Positions 42,437 to 51,685 of a DNA stretch of 64,000 nt are shown in pieces. Each line of letters opens with the position of its first letter. The stretch's first letter is position 1. The translations under genes and the position numbers were made by a program. The stretch spans positions 1 to 64,000 of the forward strand of contig JAEEZY010000015.1 of assembly GCA_016292015.1 (NCBI GenBank), in the 5' to 3' direction. The stretch comes from Bacteroidales bacterium (lineage in GTDB: Bacteria; Bacteroidota; Bacteroidia; Bacteroidales; P3). Below the pieces are notes generated by a model, which saw nothing but the letters and a program-made list of their open reading frames with translations, did no database searches and was not told the DNA's origin.

Positions 42437-43720
42437 ATGAATACAGATTTAGTCAAAGAACTTCAGTGGCGCAACATGATTCACACCATGATGCCTGGTA
42501 CCGAGGAACAACTCGCCAAAGAGGTGACCACTGCATACGTGGGAATTGATCCTACCGCTGATTCACTCCATATCGGTCACCTTGTGAGCATCATGCTTCT
42601 CAAGCATCTCCAGCTTGCCGGACACAAACCCCTCGCCGTTGTGGGTGGCGCTACCGGCATGATTGGCGACCCCTCATTCAAAGCTGCAGAACGTAAGCTT
42701 CTCACTCCAGAGGAGGTACAGCATAATGTTGACTGCATAAAGAAGCAACTTGAGAAATTCCTTGACTTCGATAACCCCGTAAACGGAGCAGAGATACTCA
42801 ACAACTACGACTGGATGAAAGATTACCTTTTCCTCGACTTTATTCGTGATGTAGGTAAGCATATTACCGTCAACTATATGATGGCTAAAGACTCTGTGCA
42901 GAAACGCATGGAGACGGGCATCTCCTTCACAGAGTTCTCCTATCAGCTCCTTCAGGGGTTCGACTACCTCACTCTGTACCGCACCAAGAACTGCCGCCTC
43001 CAGATGGGAGGTTCCGACCAATGGGGCAACATTACAACCGGCACCGAGCTTATCCGTCGTATGGAAGGTGGCGAGGCTTACGCACTCACCTGCCCCCTCA
43101 TCACCAAGGCCGACGGCACCAAGTTCGGCAAGACCGAAGGCGGCAACGTCTGGCTCGACCCCGAGAAGACTTCGCCCTACAAGTTCTACCAGTTCTGGCT
43201 CAACTGCTCCGATATCGACACCGCTCGCTATATCCGTATCTTCACTCTCCTCTCGAAGGAAGAGATAGAAGCCCTCGAAGCCGAACATGCTCAGGCGCCC
43301 GAACGTCGTGTGCTCCAGAAGGCTCTCGCGAAGGATATCACCTGCCGCGTCCACAGCGTCAAGGACTACGAGACCGCCGTCGCAGCCTCCGAACTCCTCT
43401 TCGGCAAAGGCACCACCGAGCAGCTCAACACCCTCGACCGCGCAACCCTGCTTTCTGTGTTCGACGGTGTCCCGCAGTTCACCGTCAGCCGCAGCCTTCT
43501 CGATCAGGGCGTCAGCGCCATCGACCTCTGCGCTGCCGAAACCGCAATGTTCGCCTCCAAAGGCGAGATACGTCGCGAGCTCAAGCAGAACTCCATCTCG
43601 CTCAACAAACAGAAGATAGGGGAGGACTACAAGGTGACTGCGAGCGACATCCTCCAGTCGGGACTTTTGCTTTTCCAGAAAGGCAAGAAAAACTATTATA
43701 TCGTGAATGTTGAGCAATAA
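42437..43720 (+). CDS. tyrS: tyrosyl-tRNA synthetase
   Basis: A 427-residue class I enzyme that charges tRNA-Tyr. The signature is [19 protein letters not shown] near residue 35 (HIGH), tyrosine pocket residues lie in [12 protein letters not shown], and the KMSKS-type loop reads [15 protein letters not shown] near residue 230. The last 80 residues form an S4 RNA-binding domain ([20 protein letters not shown]). The length matches TyrRS type 1. A zinc peptidase gene follows 53 bp downstream. Confidence 0.97.
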   Translation: MNTDLVKELQWRNMIHTMMPGTEEQLAKEVTTAYVGIDPTADSLHIGHLVSIMLLKHLQLAGHKPLAVVGGATGMIGDPSFKAAERKLLTPEEVQHNVDCIKKQLEKFLDFDNPVNGAEILNNYDWMKDYLFLDFIRDVGKHITVNYMMAKDSVQKRMETGISFTEFSYQLLQGFDYLTLYRTKNCRLQMGGSDQWGNITTGTELIRRMEGGEAYALTCPLITKADGTKFGKTEGGNVWLDPEKTSPYKFYQFWLNCSDIDTARYIRIFTLLSKEEIEALEAEHAQAPERRVLQKALAKDITCRVHSVKDYETAVAASELLFGKGTTEQLNTLDRATLLSVFDGVPQFTVSRSLLDQGVSAIDLCAAETAMFASKGEIRRELKQNSISLNKQKIGEDYKVTASDILQSGLLLFQKGKKNYYIVNVEQ

Positions 43721-43773
43721 GTAAGTCATTTGTATTATTCACTGTCGCAATTTAATATTAAGAAAATTATTTT

Positions 43774-44625
43774 ATGGATCTCTCAGGTAGAAGAAAAAGT
43801 ACCAATGTTGAAGACCGTCGTGGAAAAGGCGGAAAGGTAGCCTTAGGTGGCGGTATCGGCGGCGCTATAGTCATAGCACTTATCGCACTCCTTATGGGCA
43901 AGGACCCGAGTTCAGCCCTTCAGCAAATTAGCAGCCAACAGGTGGAGGGAACCGAATTTGTCGCGACCGAGCAGGAAAAAGAGTTCGAGGAGTTCGCCAG
44001 CAAGGTACTTGCAAGCACCGAGGATGTGTGGTCGGAGCTGTTCAAGAAAATGGGACGCACCTACGAACCGCCCAAGCTAGTACTTTTCAAGGGTAGCGTA
44101 CAAAGCGGTTGTGGCGGTGCTTCTTCTTCGTCGGGACCGTTCTATTGCTCCGCCGACCGAAGCGTCTATATCGACCTCGACTTCTTTGCCGAGATGCACA
44201 AGACCATCGGTGCGGGCGGTGATTTCGCCTACGCCTATGTCATTGCACACGAAGTTGGTCACCACGTACAGAACTTGCTTGGAACCCTTAACGACGCCCA
44301 TCGCAAGATGGCCTCTGTATCAAAGGAGGAGAGCAATCAAATTAGTGTGCGTCTTGAACTGCAAGCTGACTTTTACGCAGGCGTTTGGGGCTATCACGAG
44401 AATAAGATGTTCGGCTCGCTCGAGGACGGAGATATAGAAGAAGCCATCAATGCCGCTGGCAAGATAGGTGACGACTACCTGCAGAAGAAGGCTCGTGGTT
44501 ATGCTACTCCAGAGACTTTTAATCACGGCACGTCAGCCCAGCGCACCCGCTGGCTCAAGAAGGGACTCACCACAGGAAACTTCAACCTCGGCGACACTTT
44601 CACCCCATCTTACAATAGCCTTTGA
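43774..44625 (+). CDS. neutral zinc metallopeptidase (YpfJ family)
   Basis: A 283-residue protein of the putative neutral zinc metallopeptidase family. A cytoplasmic N-terminus (DLSGRRKSTNVEDRRGKGG) is followed by one helix (GGIGGAIVIALIALLMG), so it is anchored with the enzyme outside. The zinc site HEVGHHVQNLLG is near residue 155 and the third-ligand region is SVRLELQADFYAGVWGYHE near 188. Other family blocks are GGASSSSGPFYCSADRSVYI and GTSAQRTRWLKKG. The substrate is unknown. A strong terminator follows. Confidence 0.92.
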   Translation: MDLSGRRKSTNVEDRRGKGGKVALGGGIGGAIVIALIALLMGKDPSSALQQISSQQVEGTEFVATEQEKEFEEFASKVLASTEDVWSELFKKMGRTYEPPKLVLFKGSVQSGCGGASSSSGPFYCSADRSVYIDLDFFAEMHKTIGAGGDFAYAYVIAHEVGHHVQNLLGTLNDAHRKMASVSKEESNQISVRLELQADFYAGVWGYHENKMFGSLEDGDIEEAINAAGKIGDDYLQKKARGYATPETFNHGTSAQRTRWLKKGLTTGNFNLGDTFTPSYNSL

Positions 44626-44644
44626 CAACAGAGTTTCCCAATAA

Positions 44645-44684
44645 GCCAGAGCGGGGCTTTCCTGACGGAAAGCCCCGCTCTGGC
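44645..44684. terminator. strong bidirectional terminator
   Basis: GCCAGAGCGGGGCTTTCC (44645-44662) and its exact complement (44667-44684) make an 18-bp stem with loop TGAC. It lies between the convergent peptidase gene and the PCMD-like gene, with short T-rich runs on both sides. Confidence 0.9.
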
Positions 44685-44703
44685 TTTATCTCTATGGAAC
44701 ATC

Positions 44704-45654
44704 TTAATACTCCAACGCTACATTGTCGATCCATATAGTGTTACCTAGCGTGCCCACCCATGCCTCGTGTACAGACGCTCCGATAATCATCATAGCGTGC
44801 GTGGGTGTTTCGTTTGGCTCTGCCCAGCCTTCCTCTTCAATCTTCACCACTTTGCCTTTGCTGTTCTTGGCATAGTAGGTGAGACCTTTGGGACCGAATT
44901 TCATATAATCTTTGTAGCCGGGATTCTTCGTGGCGTCGCCATAAATTACAGGTACGCGGAAGTTCTTTACCCAACCCGACGACGGATGCTCTATCCTGGT
45001 CATGGCTGTACCCACTCGCAACGCATGGATATGACCGTCTTCGTCTTCCCAACGTTTCTGCAACACAAATGTTATCTCATGGGCATCGTCTCCCGCAGAG
45101 GTACTGTGGGTGGTGATTTTGTATTTTGTCAGAGTGCCTTTGTTCGGCATGGCCGATTTGTAGTCAAGTACCAGAGCTTTGGGACGCTCGGTGAACGGCA
45201 CACCCCAATTCATCTTCGAGTATGGGTTGTTTGCTGTCGGTATTGGTTCAAAGATGTTGCCATAGAAGATACAACCGCTCACCAATATCTTGATGTTGAT
45301 GCCGAGTACTTTCAGCTCCTCGATTTTGGTCTCTAGCTTCGCACAGAGCGAGCCGTCCCAACTCTTGTCGGGTTCCACGGTGCACGATGTCTTAGTGACA
45401 CCTGATACCTTGGCGTAAGCATTTGACGAACTCCATGGGGTGTGGCCTCTGTATGGTTTATTTTCGCGAATGGTGTCGCCAGGGCCGATATTGTATATAC
45501 GCTTGGTCTTGCCACCTATGATGCCGCTCTCTTTGATGTCGCGCACACACCAGGTGTTCATCTTGCCATAGGGTACGTATTTCTTTGTCTGGCTGTTGGT
45601 TATAGTTGGCAAAAGCAGTAGCAGCGTCAAGGCTGCGATGTTCAATTTTTTCAT
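44704..45654 (-). CDS. secreted PCMD-like (putative carbohydrate metabolism domain) protein
   Basis: A 316-residue protein with signal peptide MKKLNIAALTLLLLLPTITNS. Its pattern resembles the Bacteroidota PCMD domain: TPWSSSNAYAKVSG, SCTVEPDKSWDGSLCAKLET, MNWGVPFTERPKALVLDYKS, and a jelly-roll-like second half ending VGTLGNTIWIDNVALEY. The role of PCMD proteins is not established; surface glycan binding is often suspected. It starts 50 bp after the 5-alpha-reductase-like gene with no promoter or terminator visible between, so it may be the last gene of that operon. Family call is moderate. Confidence 0.6.
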   Translation of the reverse strand: MKKLNIAALTLLLLLPTITNSQTKKYVPYGKMNTWCVRDIKESGIIGGKTKRIYNIGPGDTIRENKPYRGHTPWSSSNAYAKVSGVTKTSCTVEPDKSWDGSLCAKLETKIEELKVLGINIKILVSGCIFYGNIFEPIPTANNPYSKMNWGVPFTERPKALVLDYKSAMPNKGTLTKYKITTHSTSAGDDAHEITFVLQKRWEDEDGHIHALRVGTAMTRIEHPSSGWVKNFRVPVIYGDATKNPGYKDYMKFGPKGLTYYAKNSKGKVVKIEEEGWAEPNETPTHAMMIIGASVHEAWVGTLGNTIWIDNVALEY

Positions 45655-45704
45655 TTCAGTAGAGAGTTTGTGAATATCAAGATTCCGATTACCGTTTTTC
45701 TAAA

Positions 45705-46514
45705 TTACCATATATAAGGTATCATCCTTTTCCTGGGGTGAGCAGCCATCTCTTCGGGGAACTCGGCTTGGTAGCGTTTATAGATGCGGTGGGCGCGAGG
45801 ACCAAGGTTGGCGAATGTCCATATTGCGAACACCAATCCGCTCAACGACCATGTCAGAATCGCAAAACCGCACCACTCGGCGAACTCGCCATAGTAGTTG
45901 GCGCTGGTCACCTGGCGGTAAAGACCCTTGTTGGGGAGGTAGTGATTGGTGTCGCCAGGTTTGCGCAGGTGCCGTATTACGTTGTCGGAGTGCATGTTGG
46001 TCATCATGCCAGCGAAAAAGACGATGGTGCCGATGATGAACTGTGGTGATGTAAGCCATTCTGTGCCATAATTCATTGGCGATAAGTCAAACAATTGTCC
46101 AGATAGGCCTTGGGGAGCCAGATAAAACAGCCATCCCCCCTGCATGAAGGCGTTGAGGCTATTGAACACCATACCCATCAGCACTATGGCCAATGGCATG
46201 CGGCTGTTGCCTTTAAGCAGCAACGGGAATATGAACGACCTGTGGAAATAGTGCAGTTCAAAGAGGATAAGGAACACCAGCGGAACGAGGGCGGCTTTGT
46301 CGGCCCATGCGATGTAGAACGCCAGCATCAGGATAAACGACGGAGCTTCCATCAACACCCAACCCAGTTTGTTGTGTACGGCGGGCCCCCATTTGTTGGT
46401 ATAGAATTTGCCGTAGCCGGCATCCACAAAGAAGAGGCAAACAAATACTAAAACCGCGGTGGCGGTCATGCCTACGAGCAACCAGTCGAAGTGGTTAAGC
46501 AGATAATTGATCAT
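45705..46514 (-). CDS. steroid 5-alpha-reductase family membrane enzyme
   Basis: A 269-residue protein with about six membrane helices. The C-terminal third carries the family signature: PNKGLYRQVTSANYYGEFAE, then WCGFAILTWSLSGLVFAIW, GPRAHRIYKRYQ and a final RKRMIPYIW. The N...E pair in ANYYGEF is the NADPH-binding part of 3-oxo-5-alpha-steroid 4-dehydrogenases. These reduce the delta-4 double bond of 3-oxo-steroids, or an equivalent enone. Its start overlaps the stop of the upstream dehydrogenase gene (ATGA), so the two are translationally coupled. The steroid or bile-acid substrate is inferred from family and neighbours; lipid enones are an alternative. Confidence 0.88.
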   Translation of the reverse strand: MINYLLNHFDWLLVGMTATAVLVFVCLFFVDAGYGKFYTNKWGPAVHNKLGWVLMEAPSFILMLAFYIAWADKAALVPLVFLILFELHYFHRSFIFPLLLKGNSRMPLAIVLMGMVFNSLNAFMQGGWLFYLAPQGLSGQLFDLSPMNYGTEWLTSPQFIIGTIVFFAGMMTNMHSDNVIRHLRKPGDTNHYLPNKGLYRQVTSANYYGEFAEWCGFAILTWSLSGLVFAIWTFANLGPRAHRIYKRYQAEFPEEMAAHPRKRMIPYIW

Positions 46515-47284
46515 AATATTATACCCTTGATTTTTAGTTGGTTTTCTGTTTCATTCCAGAGCCACTCGGCCAGTTCGTGGTTCTGCCATTTGTGTGGAAT
46601 GTTTTTGTGTTTGTTCCCCCGGAACAGCTGCATGGTGCAGTCGGTGGTTACTGCGTTTATAGCTGGAGTGGCACCGCCTTCAGCACTTTTGCAGAAGGGG
46701 CGGAAGATGGCGTCAGCCAGTGGGTCGAACCAGCGATCCATGTGCAGCATACGGCTGTTCACCACACCCGGGTCGGTCATGTTCACTTGGTTTCCCGTAC
46801 GGCGCGCCAACTCTTGCGAGAAAAGCATGACAGCGTATTTGCTGTTACCGTAGGTGCCGAGCTGGCTATAGTTTTGTTCGGTCACGTTGAAGAAGTTCTT
46901 GTCGAACTTGGCGATATAGCAAGTCAGCGACACAGTGTTGGCCACGCGCAAATCTTTGCCCATCGCCTGTATCATAAGACGAGAGAGCAGGTATGTGCCT
47001 ATATAGTTGGTGCCTATGACGCGTTCGAAACCGTTGTCGTTCATGCCAAAGGTTTTCTCCATCGTTCCTGCATTGTTCAGGAGTCCGTCCACTTTTATGC
47101 CGTCGGCTTTCAGGTTCTCTACAAACTGCACTATGGATTGCAGCGAGCCGAGGTTCAAAGTGCGCTCACCTTCGCGTGGCTCACGACGGGTGGTACCTAT
47201 CACGTTGTAGCCTTTCTCCCGCAGCATCTTCACCGCTGCGCTTCCCACCGAACCGGTACATCCTGTTACAACGATAGTTTTCAT
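46511..47284 (-). CDS. short-chain dehydrogenase/reductase (SDR), copy 2 of the operon
   Basis: A 257-residue SDR. The cofactor motif is TGCTGSVG at residues 7-14, followed by TRREPR (Arg after the second strand favours NADP). NNAG lies near 88, the catalytic Ser in NTVSLTC near 127, and YGNSK near 156 provides Tyr and Lys. It resembles retinol-dehydrogenase-like SDRs more than classical FabG. It lies 26 bp downstream of another SDR and overlaps the 5-alpha-reductase gene, so the three form a tight unit. Candidate 3-hydroxysteroid dehydrogenase; inferred only. Confidence 0.88.
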   Translation of the reverse strand: MKTIVVTGCTGSVGSAAVKMLREKGYNVIGTTRREPREGERTLNLGSLQSIVQFVENLKADGIKVDGLLNNAGTMEKTFGMNDNGFERVIGTNYIGTYLLSRLMIQAMGKDLRVANTVSLTCYIAKFDKNFFNVTEQNYSQLGTYGNSKYAVMLFSQELARRTGNQVNMTDPGVVNSRMLHMDRWFDPLADAIFRPFCKSAEGGATPAINAVTTDCTMQLFRGNKHKNIPHKWQNHELAEWLWNETENQLKIKGIIL

Positions 47285-47310
47285 CAGTGTCTAATGATGG
47301 TGCGACCTTG

Positions 47311-48099
47311 TTATTTCTTCCTGAATTTGTTCCAAATCTTCATCTCCAGCCAGTTGGGCAGAAGCTTGATGAGCACAGGCAGGTAGTAGTTCATCGCGCC
47401 CGGTTTCACATAGTGGCGTTTGTGCAACATTCCGCTTATGGCTCGCTTCACCAACCATCTTGGAGTGCTGATAACTCCCACGTTCACTCCCAGCTTCATA
47501 AGGCTGGGCTTCAAACCGTAGAGCGGAGTGGCTATCGCGCCAGGCAACACGGTGGTGCATCCTACGTTGTAGTTGCGGAACTCGAAATACATCGACTTCG
47601 AGAAACTCTTCAGATAGGCTTTTGTGGCCGAGTAGAAGGTTATGCCCGGCACTGGCAGTTTGGCCGCCAGCGACGACACATGAATGATATAGCCTCTGCG
47701 TCGCTCCTTCATGGCTTCGCCGAACAGCATGACCAGGCGTGTGGGTGTCATGATGTGCAACTGCAGCATGGTGATGGCCTTGCCTTGAGTTTCGGGGTCG
47801 AGTTCGTGGAAGAAGAACATACCGGCATTGTTTATCAGTATGTCGATCTCTATTTTCTGTTCTTGGCAGTAGTCCCACACCTCGCGGGCCGCCGTGTCTT
47901 TTGAGAGGTCCATATACAGGCCCCACGCCTTCACTCCGTATCTTTCGGTCAGTTCTTTGGGTAGTTTTTCCAGTTGCTCTTGTTGGATTGACACCATCAG
48001 TATGTTGCAGCCTTTGGCGGCCAGTTGCTGACAGTATTCCCATCCCATGCCGGAGGTGCCTCCGGTAACAAGTGCGTTGTAGCCTTTGATGTCTTTCAT
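47311..48099 (-). CDS. short-chain dehydrogenase/reductase (SDR), copy 1 of the operon
   Basis: A 262-residue SDR of the 17-beta-HSD type 3/12-like group. The cofactor motif is TGGTSGMG at residues 13-20, INNAG near 93, the catalytic Ser in HVSSLAA near 143 and YSATK near 159. The C-terminus is hydrophobic and basic (MNYYLPVLIKLLPNWLEM to KFRKK), which may bind it to the membrane near the integral reductase. It differs clearly from the downstream SDR, so the two probably act at different positions or with different stereochemistry. Substrate inferred from context. Confidence 0.88.
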   Translation of the reverse strand: MKDIKGYNALVTGGTSGMGWEYCQQLAAKGCNILMVSIQQEQLEKLPKELTERYGVKAWGLYMDLSKDTAAREVWDYCQEQKIEIDILINNAGMFFFHELDPETQGKAITMLQLHIMTPTRLVMLFGEAMKERRRGYIIHVSSLAAKLPVPGITFYSATKAYLKSFSKSMYFEFRNYNVGCTTVLPGAIATPLYGLKPSLMKLGVNVGVISTPRWLVKRAISGMLHKRHYVKPGAMNYYLPVLIKLLPNWLEMKIWNKFRKK

Positions 48100-48183
48100 T
48101 TTATATTTTTTTTGTGACCTGTGATCTGTGACCTGAATGAGTGTCTTTTATTTACTTGTATCTGGTCACCGGGCACTATTCAC

Positions 48184-49428
48184 TCATTTATTGCTCTTCT
48201 TCACCTCGGCTTCCAGCACCTCCACCTCTTTTTCCAGCTTTTTCGGCAGGTTCTTCACGCAGGAGTGGCATTTCATCTCGAGGGTGTACATGCGGCCGAT
48301 GCAGTAGTTGGAGTGTCCGCATTCGCTGCATTTCTGCTCGCCGCTCTTGATTTTGTTCATGAAGTCGGTGTCGCGCACCAGGGTGCGAGCCATCTGGAAG
48401 GCCACAAAGCCCTCGTCAAGCACCTTCTGCATAGTGGCTTCCGACGTCACTCCGCCCACATATATCAGCGGCATTTTCAACGCTGCGCGGAACTTCTTGG
48501 CGGTCTCCAGGAAGTAGAGGTCTTTATATGGAACGGTCGGAACCATCATACGGCCAGCAACTGCCAATCCGGCTTTCAGCCACCAGAACTTGCACATGTC
48601 CATATAGTGTGCCATAGCTTTCAGGGGCATCGCGCCGTGCATCACCTCCATCGGGGCCTTGCTCACGAATCCGGCGGTCAGCACCAACGCGTCAACACCG
48701 AGACGCTCCAGCTCCTGGGCCACCTTGATGCAGTCGTCCACCTGCATGCCGCTCTTGAAACCGTCGTACATGTTAGTCTTCACCACAACGGCAATCTCTT
48801 TGTTGGCCACCTCGAGCACTTTCTTTATGACCAGCTGCATCAGGCGCATGCGGTTTTCGAGCGAGCCGCCCCATTTGTCGTGACGGTGGTTGGTGTAGGG
48901 CGAGAGAAACTGGCTTATCAGGTAGCCGTGGCCGGCATGTATCTCCACGCAGTCGAATCCCGCCTCTTTGGCGAGGCCTACGGCGGTTCCGAAGTCCTCA
49001 ATCAGCTGCATTATCTCGCTCTCCTTCATGCCGCGCACGACGGTGGGCGAGTAGAGGTTGAATCCCGTGCTGGCTCCGATGGGAGTTTGGCCGCAGGTGG
49101 CGCGGTGGGTCATGTTGCCGCAGTGACCCAGCTGTATCGAAGCTTTTGCACCCTCGGCGTGTATGGCGTCGGTCAGTTTTTTCAGTTCCGGCACAATCTC
49201 CTTCTTCATCCACAGCTGACCTTTGAACGAAAGGCCGCTCTGGCTCACGGCGGCGTAAGCCACGGTGGTCATACCGATGCCTCCGCGTGCCACGGCGGTG
49301 TGGTAGTCAAACAGCATCTGCGACGGACGATATTCTTCGCACATGTTCTCAAATGCCGCCGAGCGGATACTACGGTTACGGAGCTCAATGGGTCCGATTT
49401 TGCAAGGTGTAAAAATTGTATTTTCCAT
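48184..49428 (-). CDS. NADH:flavin oxidoreductase / old-yellow-enzyme family with FeS motif
   Basis: A 414-residue FMN enzyme. OYE-barrel signatures are IHAGHGYLISQFLSPYTN near residue 178 and WGGSLENRMRLMQ near 202, with IYVGGVTS near 328. The C-terminal cysteines (CSECGHSNYC and CHSC) could hold a 4Fe-4S cluster as in BaiCD/BaiH and 2,4-dienoyl-CoA reductases. The FAD/NAD(P) domain that makes those enzymes about 650 residues is missing, so a separate electron donor is needed. This family includes the bacterial 5-beta-reductases of 3-oxo-delta-4 bile acids. It is the first gene of the operon, with a full promoter 45 bp upstream. Confidence 0.9.
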   Translation of the reverse strand: MENTIFTPCKIGPIELRNRSIRSAAFENMCEEYRPSQMLFDYHTAVARGGIGMTTVAYAAVSQSGLSFKGQLWMKKEIVPELKKLTDAIHAEGAKASIQLGHCGNMTHRATCGQTPIGASTGFNLYSPTVVRGMKESEIMQLIEDFGTAVGLAKEAGFDCVEIHAGHGYLISQFLSPYTNHRHDKWGGSLENRMRLMQLVIKKVLEVANKEIAVVVKTNMYDGFKSGMQVDDCIKVAQELERLGVDALVLTAGFVSKAPMEVMHGAMPLKAMAHYMDMCKFWWLKAGLAVAGRMMVPTVPYKDLYFLETAKKFRAALKMPLIYVGGVTSEATMQKVLDEGFVAFQMARTLVRDTDFMNKIKSGEQKCSECGHSNYCIGRMYTLEMKCHSCVKNLPKKLEKEVEVLEAEVKKSNK

Positions 49429-49471
49429 ATTTATGTATATATACGTTGGTTAGGTTTCCAACAGAAAAGTG

Positions 49472-49501
49472 CAAAAATAATAAATCAAACTAAAATACAA
49501 A
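49472..49501 (-). promoter_or_regulatory. promoter of the reductase/SDR operon
   Basis: On the minus strand TTTG (49498-49501) and TATTTTTG (49472-49479) with an 18-base spacer. It lies directly after the terminator of the MFS gene, so the operon is transcribed separately from the transporter. Confidence 0.75.
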
Positions 49502-49503
49502 CA

Positions 49504-49538
49504 AAAAACGCCCGAAAAGTAAGCATTCGGGCGTTTTT
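49504..49538. terminator. terminator of the MFS gene
   Basis: AAAAACGCCCGAA (49504-49516) and TTCGGGCGTTTTT (49526-49538) form a 13-bp stem with T-runs on both strands. It ends the MFS transcript about 40 bases after its stop. Confidence 0.9.
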
Positions 49539-49576
49539 GTGATTGAATGTTAGCGATTTAACGCTTATTAAGCTTG

Positions 49577-51193
49577 CTATTTGATATTCGGTTCCTCGAG
49601 GCCTAGACCTTTCTTCTTGTCAACGGCTTTGAGGTAGATGCCGATGAGCAGGGCGGCGACACCGAGGCAGGCGAGCATGACCAGTGCCCATGTGTAGTTG
49701 AGCTCGTGGGCAGCGGTGCCTTCGGGGTTGGTCGAGGTGAGCACCTTGCCGATAAGCAGCGGGAAGAGCCAGAGGCCGATGTTCTGAATCCAGAAGATGA
49801 GAGCGTATGCCGAACCGATGATTTTCTCGTCAACGAGTTTGGGCACCGAGGGCCATAGGGCGGCGGGCACCAGCGAGAAGGAGGCGCCGAGCACCAGGAT
49901 GGTGACGTATGCCACGACGGTTCCGCCGACGGCGCTGCCTTTGCAGAGCGGCAGGATGAAGGCGAAAGTCAGGTGGCAAGCCACAAGCAGGATGGAGCCA
50001 ATCATAAGCATCGAGGCGGCTTTGCCCTTGTGGTCAACATAGTTGCCCAGTATCGGGGTGATGGCGACAGCCAGGAGCGGGAAGACGGCGAAGATGGTTT
50101 CGGCGGTGCCACGCATGTAACCCATGTAGCAGTAAACCACCAGGGCAATCACGGCGAGGCCCATAAGACCGTATTTCACGCCTTTCTTCTTGGAGAAGTT
50201 GCTGGCGAACGAGCAGACGGCCACCATAAGCATGACCACATACTGCACGATGGTCACCGAGCCGCTACCCCAGAAGGTGTTGGCGTCGGCGGGGGTGAGC
50301 GTCAGGTTGCACTGAAGCATGTTGACGGCATATTTCTGGAAGGGGAAGATGGCGGAGTAGTAGAGCACGCAGAGGAGAGCCACCAGCCAGAAACCGAGGC
50401 TGCTGAGTATCTTGCCGATGTCGGAGATCTTGAACGGGTCGTCTTTCTCTTCGGCTTCGCCCGTCTGGCTGTCCAGTTTCTTGTCCATGAAGAAGTAAAC
50501 CACGAACATGATAAGAGCTATGCAGAGCAGCACCACGCCGAATTTGACGGAGTTGTCAACGTGGACTTCGCCGCCAAGTTTGGCGAAGAAGGGCGAGAAG
50601 ATCATGCAGGTGGCCACACCGAGACGTGCGAGAGCCATCTCAGAGCCCATTGCGAGGGCGGTCTCGCGACCCTTGAACCATTTCACGATACCGCGGCTGA
50701 CGGTGATGCCGGCCATCTCGGCGCCGCATCCGAAGAACATGAAGCCGATGGCGGCCAGCTTGGCGCTGGCGGGCATGCCGCGGTAGAACGGGCTCACGCC
50801 CAGTTCGTCGAATCCGGGTATGTAGTTCAGGTTGTTGGTGAACCAGGTTTCAAGGCTTGTGCCCACGAAGGCGTCGCTCACGGCGTAGAACTTAATCAAT
50901 CCGCCGAAAAGCATCACGGCGCCGGAGAGTACGGCGGTGAAACGCACACCCATCTTGTCGAGGATGATGCCGGCGAAGATGAGGAAGAAGACGAAGACGT
51001 TGAGGAAGGTCTCGGCGCCCTGCATGGTGCCGAAAGCCTCGCTGTCCCAGCCACGCTGTTCCTGCATGAGGTCCTTGATGGGCGACAGGATGTCCATGAA
51101 AATGTAGGCGCAGAACATGGCCAAAGCCAAAAGCAGAAGCGCCGTCCAGCGCATTCCGGCGCTGTCACGTAAGGTTTTGATTTTGTCGTTCAT
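49577..51193 (-). CDS. MFS transporter (MFSD1-like Bacteroidota type)
   Basis: A 538-residue membrane protein with twelve helices. MFS loop features are visible: GIILDKMGVRFTAVLSGA between helices 2 and 3, and a repeat-like GNYVDHKGKAASMLM in the second half. A long outer loop (about residues 105-145) lies between helices 3 and 4. A charged cytoplasmic loop near 245-262 (SQTGEAEEKDDPFK) separates the halves. This type is common in Bacteroidales, with peptides or organic anions proposed as substrates. It has its own promoter and terminator, so its neighbourhood with the steroid-like operon does not prove shared function. Confidence 0.9.
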   Translation of the reverse strand: MNDKIKTLRDSAGMRWTALLLLALAMFCAYIFMDILSPIKDLMQEQRGWDSEAFGTMQGAETFLNVFVFFLIFAGIILDKMGVRFTAVLSGAVMLFGGLIKFYAVSDAFVGTSLETWFTNNLNYIPGFDELGVSPFYRGMPASAKLAAIGFMFFGCGAEMAGITVSRGIVKWFKGRETALAMGSEMALARLGVATCMIFSPFFAKLGGEVHVDNSVKFGVVLLCIALIMFVVYFFMDKKLDSQTGEAEEKDDPFKISDIGKILSSLGFWLVALLCVLYYSAIFPFQKYAVNMLQCNLTLTPADANTFWGSGSVTIVQYVVMLMVAVCSFASNFSKKKGVKYGLMGLAVIALVVYCYMGYMRGTAETIFAVFPLLAVAITPILGNYVDHKGKAASMLMIGSILLVACHLTFAFILPLCKGSAVGGTVVAYVTILVLGASFSLVPAALWPSVPKLVDEKIIGSAYALIFWIQNIGLWLFPLLIGKVLTSTNPEGTAAHELNYTWALVMLACLGVAALLIGIYLKAVDKKKGLGLEEPNIK

Positions 51194-51685
51194 TGTTTTC
51201 TTTTATTGTTGTTATTTTGTTTCCAGGAAATTGGCTCAATGGAGGTGCAAAGATAATAAATTTTATTGAAAGGTTGAAATAAAATCGAAAACCGCTTGTT
51301 TATTGCGAAAAAAATTATTATCTTTGCAAACAGAATATTAAAGCCGATGTTTGGATATAAGGTGCTATATATCAATCGTATGATGGTGTTATCGGGAAGT
51401 TCCGCGATGGCATCTGGTATTAGATGTGCTGCATGTAAGATGCACGCAATCAGCTGTTAAACAATATCATTTCCGTATTATTTCCGAATCACTACTGTAT
51501 CTCGGACGTATCTCTAACCGTTTAGCTCCAATGTCCCTCCGAGGTTTCTCCCATACCCCTTCAGTGCCCCTTCGATGCATCTTCGATATACTTCCGATAT
51601 TTCACTAGCCACAGCATTGCCAGCGTAGCATAAAGACAACAACATAAACCTTGAATCGAAGTAAACCTTTAACCATCAACCCAAT
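51194..51685. other. 492-bp divergent region with promoter boxes
   Basis: A minus-strand TATCTTTG box (51248-51255) lies 55 bases before the MFS gene. A plus-strand TATCTTTG box (51319-51326) with a weak upstream CTTG points toward the DUF6266-like gene, leaving a leader of about 350 bases. That leader contains several TTCCG-type words (TTTCCGTATTATTTCCGAAT, CTTCGATGCATCTTCGATAT) but no clear gene or known riboswitch. Confidence 0.5.
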
